64,000 nt of DNA from Centroberyx gerrardi (GCF_048128805.1 NC_136016.1:18663176-18727175); one strand, 5' to 3'; positions 1 to 10,600 are shown, counted from the first letter of the stretch. The notes: generated by a model not told the origin, from the letters alone. Program-made: numbers and translations.

Positions 1-126
1 TATAGGATATCAAACCTCTAGGCTACCCATGTCTGTTTTTGTTGTTGGGTTTCAGTTGTATTAAAAGTGACTGTCAAGTGGACTTGCCTTTGATCTAAAA
101 ATTCTTTTGTTTTTGCTTGTTTCTAG

Positions 127-900
127 ACCCCCATCTGAAAGATGGAACCAACAATGACAACATCCAGCGCTCCCTGGAGAAAAGCGTTGAGGTGGAATCC
201 AAGGAGGATGGAAGCCTGCTACAAAGCAAGACCAGCTCCCCATTCAATGAGCTGTATCAAATGATCAAACAAACTCTGGATGCCAAGACTCCACGGAAAT
301 CTTCTGTCAGCGTGCCTCAAACGCCAGCCTCAAGGTTCTGCACACCAAAACCTGGGTCAGTCAGGAAAGTCGCTGGAAAGCCTGTCGTTTCCACAGAAGT
401 CAAAAGCACACCTAAGAAGGTGGAAGATGAAGCCTCTTGTGGAATCACGGCAATTGAGGGCAATGCTGAAGTTGAAAATAACAGTGTGGCGACTCCAAAG
501 TCAGCGAAGAAGCAGAGGAAGTCCTTCCAAGTTCCTACTTCTGAGATGACTGGACTCGTAGCAGAAGAGAACAAGCCAACTGAACAGGCTGCCGAATCTG
601 AAGCAACTTCAACACCCCAGAGAAGACTTCATGCAACCCCCCAGAGGTTCACAGTGAGTGAGGTGGTTGAGCAAATTTCTGCTGAAAAGCCCAAGACCCC
701 CACAAGAAGGAGGAGCAAGGAAGCCACACCAGTCAAACCTGCAGTTACTGAGGGACAAGAAGAGGAAGCCAAGGTGACTGAGGTCCAGCCAGATGCTCCC
801 AAAACGGAGCCTTCACGAAGGACGTCACCAAGGAGCATAGAGAAGAAACTCAAAACCCAGGATGTACTTCGTGAACTGGATGTTGCTCCTGTCAAAAATG
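127..900 (+). CDS. mki67: mki67 exon: region before the PP1-docking motif
   Basis: Acceptor TTTCTAG at 120-126 and donor GTAAAC at 901; the exon enters and leaves in phase 1. It encodes about 258 residues of low-complexity, Lys/Ser/Pro/Glu-rich sequence with many T-P and S-P sites. Near residue 40 of the exon is the block SPFNELYQMIKQTLDAKTPR, which resembles a conserved segment upstream of the repeats in vertebrate Ki-67. Nothing before 127 looks coding; bases 1-126 are intron. Confidence 0.8.
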
Positions 901-3900
901 GTAAACGCATTGTAATCCTTGTATTTTCACACACATTTTGAATTCTGTTAAGTGAGTTAACTAAATTACTTTAAATTAGCCTGTGCATTACACTTATCCT
1001 AGCATGTTTGTTTAAAAGACTTTTGCAGTGTTCAATAGCTCTTTTTCAACCTAGCATTTGAAATGCCATTGCTTTTATTTGTATCTTATGTCTTATTTAG
1101 TCTTAAATGGTATTGCAGTGTATTGATCTACAACAATCATGTTTTCAATTCATTTTTCAGAGAAATGTAAGACGGCCAAAAAACGTAAAAGTGGAGAACT
1201 TGGGGCTGACTTGCTCACATCGCAAATGAAGAAGAAGCGGGTTTCATTTGGAAGTCACCTGACCCCAGAGTTGTTTGACAAACGTCTGCCACCCGACTCT
1301 CCATTACGCAAAGGGGCCGCTCCACGACGAAGCCTGTGCCTCGCTAAACCCAAACACTCACTCCTCAGACGAGCATCTGCCATTGGCTTGATGGAGGTAA
1401 GACTATGGAGGAGGAGGGTTGTTGGGTTTTTCCTCTCACATTGTAATTGTAATGCAGCCTATTCATTTTTTATTCAAATGGATTTTGATTTCCATAGGAA
1501 CTCGAGCATCCAGCCCTTGCCAGCCCAAAGGTGAAAAGTCCAGCAAAAGCAAGGACACCATCACCTAAGAAGTCACCAAAAGCTAGGACCCCTTCTCCCA
1601 AGACTCCATCACCTGGAAAGAAGTCCCCAAAAGCTAAGACCCCTTCTCCCAAGACTCCATCACCTGGAAAGAAGTCACCAAAAGCTAAGACTCCTTCTCC
1701 CAAGACCCCATCACCTGGAAAGAAGTCACCAAAATCTAAGACCCCTTCTCCCAAGGGTGCAGCGTTGTCTAAAACCCCTGCTCAGTCCCAGTTGGCTGAC
1801 AAGAAAACCCCCACTGGCAAGAGAAGGTCATCTTCAGTGGTGTCCACTCCCACAGTGCAGGGCCGCTTCTCCGTCTCACGCATCAGCACCCCATCACCTG
1901 TCGCAGAACAAGATGCTGTTGCTGTCCCGGTGCCTGTAGTCCCTGTTACCCCTAAAGTGCCATTGAGGAGAAAAAGCATGAAGAGCACCTCACGGAAGAC
2001 TCCAAGTGTGTCGAAGAGCGCTGTAGAGGTCTTGCGCAGGAGAAGTGGCATTTCACGGGCATCTATGAAAGGTATGCTGGGCTCCAAACTACCTTTTTCC
2101 CCACTACCATCCTCAAGCCTTCCTGAAATATTATTAGTGTCTTTTCAACATGCATGGGAACAATGTCATTTAAAAAACAAAAAGTTTTTGTGGATAATAC
2201 ATGGTCAAAATCAGTCAACTTAGTCATTTGGTTAGTCATTAAAATGCTCAGACATGCTTAATATTATTTAACTTTTGAAACCTATCACTTAATTCAGGAA
2301 TTAAGTCCTGAGCTAATAATGGATCTGACTAGAACTGTTTGCTGCACCAGACTTTTAATCAACTTAATTGATTAGGCCTATTTATTTAAAAGAAATGCAT
2401 GTGAGCAGCATTTTCGTTTGCAGTAAATGTTATGTAATGTGTATTCATTTTAACAAACTATGCAGTGTTTTTTTTTTGTTTATAGTAATTTAATGTAGTG
2501 GTGCACTGACCCCTTAAAGACTTGAGTTGTAAAGTGAGGTTTGTAACCATTAGGTACTCCAAGTATCTCTGTAACATAAAGCACACACACAGTGTCAGTG
2601 TTGTTCATTTCAACAACTAACATTAGCCTACTCAGCAAAGGCTTCAACTGAACTTTGTGCTCCCAACCTCCAAAACTTTAGAAATGTTTTAAATAATTTT
2701 TCCCATTAGAAAAATTGGCAATACTGTAAAACGCTTGCAATTTTATATTCTGGATATACTTTATATCCAACTCAGTTATAATAGAAAATCCTGACTGTCA
2801 GCTCAAATCAGTCCTGCCAGTAGGGTAAAGTTATCCGTGAGTGGCATTGCACTCATTTTCACCTTTATATCTGAGTGTTGGACAATTTTACATATCTCTG
2901 ACAACTAAAATGTGAAGTAACTGTCTACCACACACTATTAACACATGAACGCAGGAGCATAGGAACAAAGTTTAACATTAGTTTTCATACCGGACCGACT
3001 GGATAGTAATCAGTTATTATCTGAATAGCAGATGCTTGTGGAAAACACTGTTTCTTGTGAGAGGAAGCCTACTGTCTGATTTTTTTTGTAGGGCCTAACC
3101 AACATTGTTTTGTTTCTCAGTCATGAATTCCTATGCAGACATTGTGAAATTTGGACAAATCAAGTCTCAAGTGGTTGCCGCAGCTAAGAAGACTGCTACC
3201 ACAAAGAAGACGAAGAAGGTGGTTGTGCCTAAACCCAAGGTAAAGTAACAAACACTGGGTATTCACATAATCTTAACAATGAAATCTTTTTTTTTTTTCT
3301 GTCTCTTGCAACTTCACCTTCACTTCTCAGAGCTATTAAAATAAGACTTGCTAGATTCTACTATGGATACAATGTTGCTGCCCCCTCTTTAGAACTGAGA
3401 AGTGTTGGCTACAAATATCATTGAAGATCTTGTGTTAATGAGCAAACAGTCATAGTATGACTCATTTAAGGGGCGATTACAATCATTCTAAATATCAGGT
3501 ACTACAGGAATGTTTGTGGAGTTAACATGGCTACTAGTGCAATGGCCATGCTATTGATGGCTCTTACTGGATATGTTATGTCTTGTATTTGATTTTTCTC
3601 TCAATCTTTCAGACCCCTGCAAGAAAACTCCAGGACCATGTCAGCACTGGGCATGCAGATTCACCTGTTACTATCGTTGTGGGCAAAGCTTACAAACAAA
3701 AGGTTGTGCAGCCTACTGGTGCCGCCCCAAGGCTGGTCCACAATACTGCACTCCTCAAAAAGAACATGAAAATGGATGAGAATTTGACTGGTAATTACTT
3801 CAGTCCACTGCTATCCATTGACGTGGCAAAGTTTAGGCATGCATTGTATTGTAACAGTATTGTATTGCTCTATATTGTACCTGCTTATGTACTTCATGTT

Positions 3901-6900
3901 CATGTTGTGCCTTGTGGTTTCAGGAATCGCTGAAATATTTAAAACTCCTGTAAATGCAAGGCAGAGGAAATCGGTCATCAATGTGCAGAGTGCCCCCAAG
4001 ACCCCTCAGGGAGCCCCGGCTACATCTATGGTAGAGGCTTCAGTGTTGAACACACCAGAGGAACCTGGTAAGTGTTTGTTGTTTTTTTTCTCCCTCCCTC
4101 TCTTTTGCCGAGAGGTGTATATGAAGGAGATTAACATGAAATTAATATTAAATTATTCAGTTTAAGTGCCTAAACTATGACTTACTTTACAGGCGAGATG
4201 ATGGTGTCTCCCTTGAATGTTGGGTCTGCAGTGACACATGAAAGATACAACAGTGAGGCAGTCCAACGCCTCCTTCATGATGATGAAGAACCTAGCTTTG
4301 TCAGTGAGATCCCTGCCTTGGAGATTCCTGCTGATGATTCCAGTGAACAGCAGTGCACAGATTTGAAGACTTCTATAACAACTCCCAAACAGAAGCCTGA
4401 ACAGCCCGAGTGTCTCACTGGAGTTAAGAGGATCATGAAGACGCCAAGACAGAAGGCCGAACCTATTGAGGACCTGAGAGGGAAACTTCTGAAAACTCCC
4501 AAACAGAAGCCTGAACAAGCAGAGTGTCTCACTGGAGTTAAGAGGATCATGAAGACGCCAAGACAGAAGGCCGAACCTATTGAGGACCTGAGAGGGAAAC
4601 TTCTGAAAACTCCCAAAGCACCAAAAGTTGTTGACGTGGAGTTGGATGGCGTCAAGGAACTTCTGGAGACACCTGTACACAAGAAAGAACCTGTAGAAGA
4701 CCTTGCTGAGGTGATGGCCATGAAAACTCCAGAGGTGAAGAGTTCCCCATTGGTGTGTGCCAATGACGAGCTGATGGGTAACGCTCCAGTAGAAGACTCT
4801 GAAGGACTTCAAGAGCTCATGGAGGAGCCACTGAGTAATCCCAGTGCACAAATGGAGACAAATGAGGTAAAGGAAACACTTTCAAGTATTGCAATGTTTT
4901 GACAGGTGCTATTTAAATTTCTTTTTAACATTAGTTGCACACACAGTGAGCAGTCTGTATCTTCAGTTTCTGATAATTTATTGATGTATCAAAAAAGGTC
5001 ATACCACACCAGTCCCAACATTTCTGCGAATACCTTTATCAAGGTAACTGATAGTAGATACAGGGCATGAAGGCGATGGTAGAGAGCTTTAGAGCTGTAT
5101 CCTTTGGGTGGGAACTGCTTTTCATAACCTTATCAGATATGTTTTTGTTCAGTTGGGGGTTTGTTGGGGTTTTCTTAATCTAATTTAATAAAGAGTAATC
5201 ATTGTCTTTACAGGGTCAAGATCAAACGCCTCTGGATTGTGGATTGGACATCGCAAAAGGTCAGTTTGTTCTTTAATTTACTTAGGATAATGAAATTATG
5301 CAGACATGTTTGAACAGTTCGGTGTTTAAGCAAGGTGCATTAAAGCAAAAAGTGGTTTGCATACTTTCTTCTCATATAATTTTTTTCTATTTTAATAGAA
5401 CCAGAAGTTGCCTGTGAGGAGCAGCAGGAGGATGTGCCTTGTGAAGATCACAGTGAAGATGGACCATCAGATATCATGGAGAATGTCCTCCAAGCTGACC
5501 TAGCAAAAGGTAGGTTGTCTTGTGTTGCTCTTTCATTTTGGTTATGTTTAAATTACACTGAACAAGATTCCTACTGCCTGTGTTTGAACAGTTCGGTCTT
5601 TAAGCAAGGTACATTAAAGCAAAGAGTGGTTTGCATACTTTGTTCTCATATTTTGTTTTTCTATTTTAATAGAACCAGAAGTTGCCTGTGAGGAGCAGCA
5701 AGAGGATGTGTCTTGTGAAGATGGACCATCAGATATCATGGAGAATGTCCCCCAAGCTGACATGGCAAAGGGTAGGTTGTCTTGTGTTGCTCTTTCATTT
5801 TGGTTATGTTTAAATTACACTGAACAAGATTCCTACTGCCTGTGTTTGAACAGTTCGGTCTTTAAGCAAGGTGCATTAAAGCAAAGAGTGATTTGCATAC
5901 TTTCTTCTCATATTTTTTTAAATATTTTAATAGAACCAGAAGTTGCCTGTGAGGAGCAGCAAGAGGATGTGTCTTGTGAAGATCACAGTGAAGATGGACC
6001 ATCAGATATCATGGAGAATGTCCCCCAAGCTGACCTAGCAAAAGGTAGGTTGTCTTGTGTTGCTCTTTCATTTTGGTTATGTTTAAATTACACTCAACAA
6101 GATTCCAACTGCCTGTGTTTTCCAAGCCTGAAAGAGTTATGGAAATTGTACATTTCCACAAACATTTGGAGATGGAGTGAAAGTTTGCTTAGTGACGTAG
6201 CTGTTTAAAAAAATAAAGTATAATTTTTGCTCCTAGTAGATATACTTGGACAGTGTTTGAAAGAGCAATAATGCATAACAAAGTCCAAAGTGATAGTTCC
6301 AATTAGCCAAAAGATATTCAGCTTTTCAGCAAAAATATGACACTTGGGGAAAACAACACTAACAAAGACTGATGTATGTTAGCAAAAATGTGTCTGAACC
6401 CTGACTCAAGTATTTGACTAATCAACTATAACAGTTAATACTCAAATGTGAAGATAAGTTGTTCACTTTTTTCACATCTTTATTTCAGAAGCGGAGGCTG
6501 ATGACGTCATCTGTGGTGACCAACTGGATGAAGTGCCCTGTGGTCGTACTGAAGATGGACCATCAGATGCCATGGAAACTGTACCCCAGGCAGTTGTAGA
6601 CCAGAATTTACCTGAAGAACAACCTGAAGTGGAGACAGCAACTTGCAAAGTCACTGAAGTGGACACGGCTAGCATTGCAACTGAAGTGGACACAGCTAGC
6701 ATTGCTCCTGACACTCAGAAGAAATCCGCTCGAGGCAGAAGGGCAAAAGAAGTGGGATCTACAGCAGTTGATGATAAACAGGAAGCAACAGAACATCTTG
6801 AAGATACCGTTGCCCCTGCTCCAGTTAGAGGAAGAAGAGGAAAGAAAACAGACAGTGCTCCACCAGCCACTGTCAGACAAACTGCAAGAAGCAGAAATGC

Positions 6901-9124
6901 AAAATGTAATGAAAGCAGGGATGTTGAGCTCACAGTGGAAGCAACTGACTCTCTGGCTCCCAAGGAAGAAGTTACTCTTAAGCCCAAGAGAGGAAGAAAT
7001 GCCAAAAAAGCTGCTGTTGATGAAGCTGAAATGCTGCCAGAGATTGCCATGATGGCTGAAAAGGTGCCGGAGATTGCTGTTGAGGCTGTGAGTGACCAAA
7101 CTCCTCCAGTAAATGTCAATCATGAAGCAAATGACTCTGCAGCTCCCCTGGAGGAAGCTGTCTTAAAGCCCAAGAGAGGAAGAAAAACCAAACAAGCATC
7201 TGTTGAAGAAGCACCAACAGTGTTGGAAGAAACTGAAGTTGTGAGTGACCAACCTCTCATGACAGATGCTCAGCGTGAAGAACCCATTCCTATCGCCGCT
7301 GCAGAAAAACCAAGAAGAGGAAGAAAGACTAAACAAGAATCTGTTGAACAAAATGAGGTGGTAGAAGACACGGGCAGTGCTGTGGAAATTAAGCAGCAGT
7401 CCCAAGCCCCAGTCAGGGCTAAGAGGGGAAGAAATACCAAACAGGAAAAAGAGAAGGTGGAGGATGATGGTGAAATTCCCCCAGTTGAGACTGTGTCCCA
7501 GGAGAAATCAAGGAGAACAAGAAAGGCCAAACAAGACCCTGTCGAGCCGAGAGAAGAAGTCCAAATGGTTGAAATTCCTGTCATAGAGAAGGTGGCGGCT
7601 CCACTTGTTGCTTCTAAAGCAAGAAGAACAAGGACAGCTAAAGATTCAGTCGAGTCCACTGAGGAGATCCCCATTGAGTCGGCAAGTTTGACTACTCCTG
7701 CTGAAGCAGTGGAGGTGCATGAAAAGGCTCCTGTGGAACCGGCTGAGAAACCCAGAAGAGGAGGGCGAAAAACAAAACAGGATACTGTGCCTGTAGCCCC
7801 TATTGATTCCACAGAAGTCCAGGTCAATCCCACAGAGAAACCTAAGCGGGGTAGGAGAGTAAAACAAGAAAAAGTCATTGAAGAAGTTGAGGTCATTGCA
7901 GAGGTACCAGAGGAAAAAGCTGAACACAAGCAGGAGATTGAAGAGAACATGGATGATGCTGATTCTGCCAGTACTGTGACTGACGAACAGCCAGAAGCTG
8001 CTGTCATTAAACCTACTAGGGGAAGGGGGGTGAAATCTGTTGTGAAAAATGAGGTTTCACAAGCCATTCCAGCCAAGAGAACTCGCCGAGGTGCAGCTCC
8101 TCCTCAGGAGGCCGCTGATACGGAAGTCACTGTCCTTGTTTCAAAGCCAGCTTCTGATTCTGCCAGTACTCTGGCTGACGAACAGCCAGAAACTCCTGTC
8201 ATTAAACCTACTAGGGGAAGGGGGGTGAAATCTGTTGTGAAAAATGAGGTTTCACAAGCCATTCCAGCCAAGAGAACTCGCCGAGGTGCAGCTCCTCCCC
8301 CTCAGGAGGCCGCTGATACGGAAGCTACTGTCCTTGTTTCAACGCCAGCTTCTCGAGGAAGGGCCGGAAAGCTGAGCAAAGCCAATGATGCTGATAAGCC
8401 CGCTGAGGTTTCAGTAGAGCCTGCCAAAAAGGGAAGAAAGGCAGCAACAAAGCCCACAACAGATGATGCCACAGTTGTCCCAAGCACTGAGAAGATCGTG
8501 GACGAAAAGGTTGTTGATGCTGAACCTGCTCCGGTTGAAGTCAAAAAAGGAAGAGTCTCTAGAAAGGCAAAGGCTGCAGCTCATAGTGACCAAGCAAATG
8601 CCACTGAAGATGTCAACAATGCTGTTGTGGAAGATGCTAAATTGCCCAAGAAATCTGTAAACTGGAAAGAAGATTTGGCAGTGGCGTATGATATTACAAC
8701 CCCAACGCCTGTTGTGAAGGCAACTCGAGGCAGGAAGACAAAACTTGTAGACCAAGACGAAGCCTTACAAGGGACCCCCACCAAAAGGGGCCGATCCACT
8801 GTGCCCTGTACTTCTGAGACTCCTACTAAGCCTGAAAACAAAAGGAAAGCATCAAGAAGTGCAAACAAAGCTGAAGAGGAGGATCTCTCAGATAAAGCTG
8901 TTCCATCCGAGCCTGTCAAGAGAGCCAGGCGGGGGGCAAAGGCCGCTGATGCAGCTTCCACTGAGGCTGCCACCCAAGGTGCTGAAGAGATGGAGTCCAC
9001 ACGCAAAGTTCCTGATAGGCGCAGAGGGAACGCCTCTAAGAAAGGCGTAGCAGTGGACAATGTCCAGGCTGTTGAGGCTGAGACGCAGCCCAAAACCCGA
9101 AGAGGACGAGCAGCTAAGAAATAG
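127..9124 (+). CDS. mki67: mki67 (Ki-67 proliferation marker), 3' part of the gene, 12 exons
   Basis: Ki-67 coats mitotic chromosomes (perichromosomal layer) and recruits protein phosphatase 1. I read coding exons 127-900, 1161-1396, 1498-2071, 3121-3239, 3613-3790, 3924-4067, 4193-4866, 5214-5259, 5399-5509, 5673-5771, 5934-6044 and 6489-9124. Intron phases agree throughout, giving 5702 coding bases and a TAG stop at 9122-9124. Visible in order: a conserved ELYQMIKQTLDAKTPRK block, the PP1-docking KKKRVSFG with PELFDKRLPPDSPL after it, S/T-P-rich repeats, a TGHADSP..VVGKA block, GIAEIFKTPV, KTP repeats of Ki-67 type, and a basic RGRK-rich tail. CDCA2/Repo-Man shares the RVSF block but lacks the KTP repeats, so Ki-67 is preferred. 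The N-terminal FHA domain lies upstream of the window. The tail does not look like the mammalian LR domain and is described separately. Confidence 0.88.
1161..1396 (+). CDS. mki67: mki67 exon: PP1-binding RVSF domain
   Basis: Acceptor CATTTTTCAG at 1151-1160, donor GTAAGA at 1397. The exon encodes KKKRVSFGSHLTPELFDKRL followed by PPDSPLRKGAAP. This is the PP1-docking block (RVxF core plus the Ki-67/Repo-Man-specific extension) found in Ki-67 and CDCA2. In the known complexes it selects the gamma isoform of PP1 at mitotic exit. The RVSF core is intact. Confidence 0.88.
1498..2071 (+). CDS. mki67: mki67 exon: S/T-P rich repeat exon
   Basis: Acceptor TTTCCATAG at 1489-1497, donor GTATGC at 2072; phase 0 in, phase 1 out. 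It encodes 191 residues, dominated at the start by a 17-residue (51-bp) tandem repeat of the form TPSPKTPSPGKKSPKAK, then a basic Ser/Thr-Pro-rich stretch ending in RRRSGISRASMK. The many S/T-P-x-K sites are potential CDK1 substrates (inference). Confidence 0.82.
1591..1755 (+). repeat. 51-bp coding tandem repeat in mki67
   Basis: About three copies of a 51-bp unit (17 codons, in frame) follow one another with only a few substitutions. Each repeat unit encodes paired TPSP motifs plus GKKSPKAK. Copy number could vary between individuals because the copies are nearly identical. Confidence 0.85.
2072..3120 (+). other. mki67 intron, nothing else recognised
   Basis: AT-rich intron of 1049 bp with short T runs. 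No ORF, tRNA or clear transposon terminus was seen. The flanking exon phases (1 and 1) agree, so no exon need be missing. Confidence 0.6.
3121..3239 (+). CDS. mki67: mki67 exon: NSYADIVKFG block
   Basis: Acceptor TTTGTTTCTCAG at 3109-3120 and donor GTAAAG at 3240; phase 1 in, phase 0 out. It encodes 40 residues beginning VMNSYADIVKFGQIKSQ and ending in a Lys-rich stretch (TKKTKKVVVPKPK). Confidence 0.8.
3613..3790 (+). CDS. mki67: mki67 exon: TGHADSP / VVGKA block
   Basis: Acceptor TCAATCTTTCAG at 3601-3612, donor GTAATT at 3791; phase 0 in, phase 1 out. It encodes TGHADSPVTIVVGKA, a segment conserved among vertebrate Ki-67 proteins between the PP1 site and the repeats, and ends in KKNMKMDENLTG. 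Confidence 0.82.
3924..4067 (+). CDS. mki67: mki67 exon: GIAEIFKTPV block
   Basis: Acceptor GTGGTTTCAG at 3914-3923, donor GTAAGT at 4068; phase 1 both sides. It encodes GIAEIFKTPVNARQRKS and then a TP-rich linker. The GIAE-FKTPV motif immediately precedes the repeat region in vertebrate Ki-67. Confidence 0.83.
4193..4866 (+). CDS. mki67: mki67 exon: Ki-67 KTP repeats
   Basis: Acceptor CTTACTTTACAG at 4181-4192, donor GTAAAG at 4867; phase 1 in, phase 0 out. Encodes about 225 residues. After a short acidic lead it holds Ki-67-type repeat elements: KTP-x-x-K-x-E-P-IEDL, LTGVKRIMKTP, KKEPVEDL and GLQELMEEPL. The mammalian repeat unit is about 122 residues and occurs up to 16 times. Here the repeats are few and much shorter. 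Confidence 0.85.
4381..4608 (+). repeat. 114-bp coding tandem duplication in mki67
   Basis: Two head-to-tail copies (4381-4494 and 4495-4608) of a 38-codon unit running from TPKQKPEQ through LTGVKRIMKTP to EPIEDLRGKLLK. They differ at only a few bases, so the duplication is recent or homogenised. A partial third start (TPKAPK) follows. Confidence 0.85.
5214..5259 (+). CDS. mki67: mki67 small exon
   Basis: Acceptor TGTCTTTACAG at 5203-5213, donor GTCAGT at 5260; phase 0 in, phase 1 out. It encodes GQDQTPLDCGLDIAK. Supported by splice signals and by frame continuity with the neighbouring exons. Confidence 0.65.
5399..5509 (+). CDS. mki67: mki67 triplicated exon, copy 1
   Basis: Acceptor TATTTTAATAG ends at 5398, donor GTAGGT at 5510; phase 1 both sides, so each copy adds whole codons (37). 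Acidic sequence containing EPEVACEEQQEDVPCEDH and EDGPSDIMENVLQAD. Confidence 0.75.
5673..5771 (+). CDS. mki67: mki67 triplicated exon, copy 2
   Basis: Same splice signals and phase as copy 1, but 12 bases shorter (33 codons) because the segment encoding the second acidic HSED is absent. Frame is kept. Confidence 0.75.
5934..6044 (+). CDS. mki67: mki67 triplicated exon, copy 3
   Basis: Phase 1 both sides, 37 codons, with donor GTAGGT at 6045. The acidic peptide is almost identical to copies 1 and 2. Confidence 0.75.
6489..9124 (+). CDS. mki67: mki67 last exon: long basic RGR-rich C-terminal tail
   Basis: Acceptor TTTATTTCAG ends at 6488. The exon is open for 2636 bases to TAG at 9122-9124. 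It begins with a diverged copy of the upstream small exon (EDGPSDAMETVPQA). It then encodes about 20 basic motifs such as RGRKTKQ, RGRNAKK, RTRKAKQ and RGRGVKS, spaced by acidic Glu/Val/Ala-rich linkers of about 25-40 residues, and it ends TRRGRAAKK. The basic RGR cores recall AT-hook-like DNA contacts and would suit chromatin binding, the known job of the Ki-67 C-terminus. AT-hook identity is inference because the canonical RGRP core is absent. Confidence 0.85.
6655..6708 (+). repeat. 27-bp coding direct repeat
   Basis: Two adjacent copies encode TEVDTASIA, with very few base differences. In frame within the last mki67 exon. Confidence 0.75.
7961..8353 (+). repeat. ~195-bp coding tandem duplication in mki67
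   Basis: Two head-to-tail copies start at GATTCTGCCAGTACT (7961 and 8156). The unit encodes about 65 residues including KPTRGRGVKSVVKNEVSQAI and AKRTRRGAAPP. The second copy has one extra proline codon. Near identity at the DNA level implies a recent event. Confidence 0.85.
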
Positions 9125-9357
9125 AGTGTTTGTTTATTTTCTTACAACGAAAGCCTTTTTTCAACCTTTTATATTGCTTATTTTTAGATTGTTGATTTTA
9201 GAAAGTGATATTTTAGACTGAAAACCAAGCACTGCTTTTTGCTTTTTTGAATATGGTTGTGAATCTTGTGGTATTTTTTTTTTTTTCTAAGATGGATTGT
9301 ATTCTATTCATTTCTGATTTTGCAAATATTTTGTAAGGGGTAAAAAAAAAAGTGGTT

Positions 9358-9363
9358 ATTAAA
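9358..9363 (+). terminator. candidate poly(A) signal of mki67
   Basis: ATTAAA lies 234 bases after the mki67 stop. A canonical AATAAA at 9651-9656 is an alternative, more distal signal. Confidence 0.45.
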
Positions 9364-10600
9364 TTTTTCAATAATGAGAGATTCTGAATGCTCATTTTTG
9401 TCATATCCAGTGTGCCCAAATGCAGTGTTATGAAGTCATGATTATAATTCACCTGTTGGCTAGACAAATATTGTGAGAACGTTTACGCTTAGGTTATATG
9501 CATCTACTACTTTGTGGTGACTAGGGTCTTCATCATTTTCATGGCATAGTCAGTTACACAAAATGATTGTAATTATTGGTTGACACCAGGTGAAATTTCA
9601 TGACCAGAGGGGGAAAAAAAGTTTTTCAGGACACTCAATTTTGGCAGAGAAATAAAATATTAAGTTAATTCTGTGAATTCCTAAATCAAGATGGTGCTTA
9701 TACTGTATATACAGGCATATCCTATGTATGTCTGTATAGATATAAAATCATAATTCCAAACACTTTAATTAAATGTAATAGAAACGGTATTACGCATATT
9801 TAAAGATTAAAAAATCGACTAGGGGAGAGTTTAAGTTTAAACAACATTTGGATGAATAATTTTCTATCCCATCATCTAATCTAAAGAGTCATACCAACAG
9901 AATAATGCCACCTTCAAGTACTCTCGTCAAAGTACCACTAGTCACATGTTTTTGTTCAGCAATCAGACATACTCTGCAGAATGAAGAGGAAAAAATCCGC
10001 ATCAGGTATATATGCTTTAACAACCAGACAAAAGTAAATATGTGACAAAATGCAAAATAGAAACGGTAAATAATGTAAATCATTTACCTAGAATGCTAAA
10101 AAACCCAAAAACAAAACCTATAATAAATACAGTACTGTCAATTTTAACACGACTTCCATGATCTCCGCCCCCTAAACATGTTGTCAACTCTGATATCAGA
10201 AAATCCCAACTTTGTTACTGTTAGTTACTGTATATTGATACAGCAATGCAACACAACATTTGATAAACTGATTATTATTACTTTGATTATCTGTGTATTT
10301 CGCTGTGAGGAAATACTTAGTAGATGGAGCGTCCTCTTCAGGCTTCTGTCATGAACTTGGCTGAAACTCAGATCGCATTTCTTGCATTATCTCTCCTAAT
10401 AACCATGTTGTAATTTCCAATGGCTCCATAAACATGTGTCTGGGTTATCGCAATGGGAATGGGGAGAACTGGAGAGACCGGAACCTAATGGTAAAATAGG
10501 AGAGCAACCCGGACAGATTTTGGAGGCGGGCTGGAAACAAACGCAGGCTCGACGCTGGAGGGAGATTTGAGACGCTTCGGCCCCAAACTTGGCAGTCGCG
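9364..10600. other. mki67-tut1 intergenic region
   Basis: About 1.2 kb, AT-rich, no coding potential. The part from about 10440 becomes more GC-rich and leads into the tut1 promoter and first exon. No TATA box was seen there. Confidence 0.5.

Larger units (their letters stand above)
5308..6120 (+). repeat. tandem triplication of exon plus intron in mki67
   Basis: Three near-identical copies of a roughly 265-bp unit comprise the intron tail, a short exon and the following intron head. Exons start at 5399, 5673 and 5934 (spacing 274 and 261 bp). The intronic parts (for example the stretch around GTTCGGTCTTTAAGCAAGG) are as conserved as the exons, which points to recent duplication. The third copy's downstream intron loses similarity after about 6120. 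Confidence 0.88.

Noticed and set aside
127..2071. Assignment to CDCA2 (Repo-Man) instead of Ki-67
   Set aside because: CDCA2 shares the RVSF block but not the TGHADSP, GIAEIFKTPV and KTP-repeat segments that follow here.
4162..4851. Long minus-strand ORF (229 codons) opposite the mki67 repeat exon
   Set aside because: It mirrors the repeat on the coding strand, has no family resemblance and no splice context. It is open because of repeat codon bias.
5399..6044. Regularly spaced repeats that could suggest a CRISPR-like array
   Set aside because: Repeats are about 110 bp with conserved spacers, coding and spliced, in a vertebrate gene.
7270..8076. 268-codon minus-strand ORF opposite the mki67 last exon
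   Set aside because: Low-complexity Ser/Thr/Leu/Val composition, the antisense of Lys/Glu/Ala codons. No independent support.
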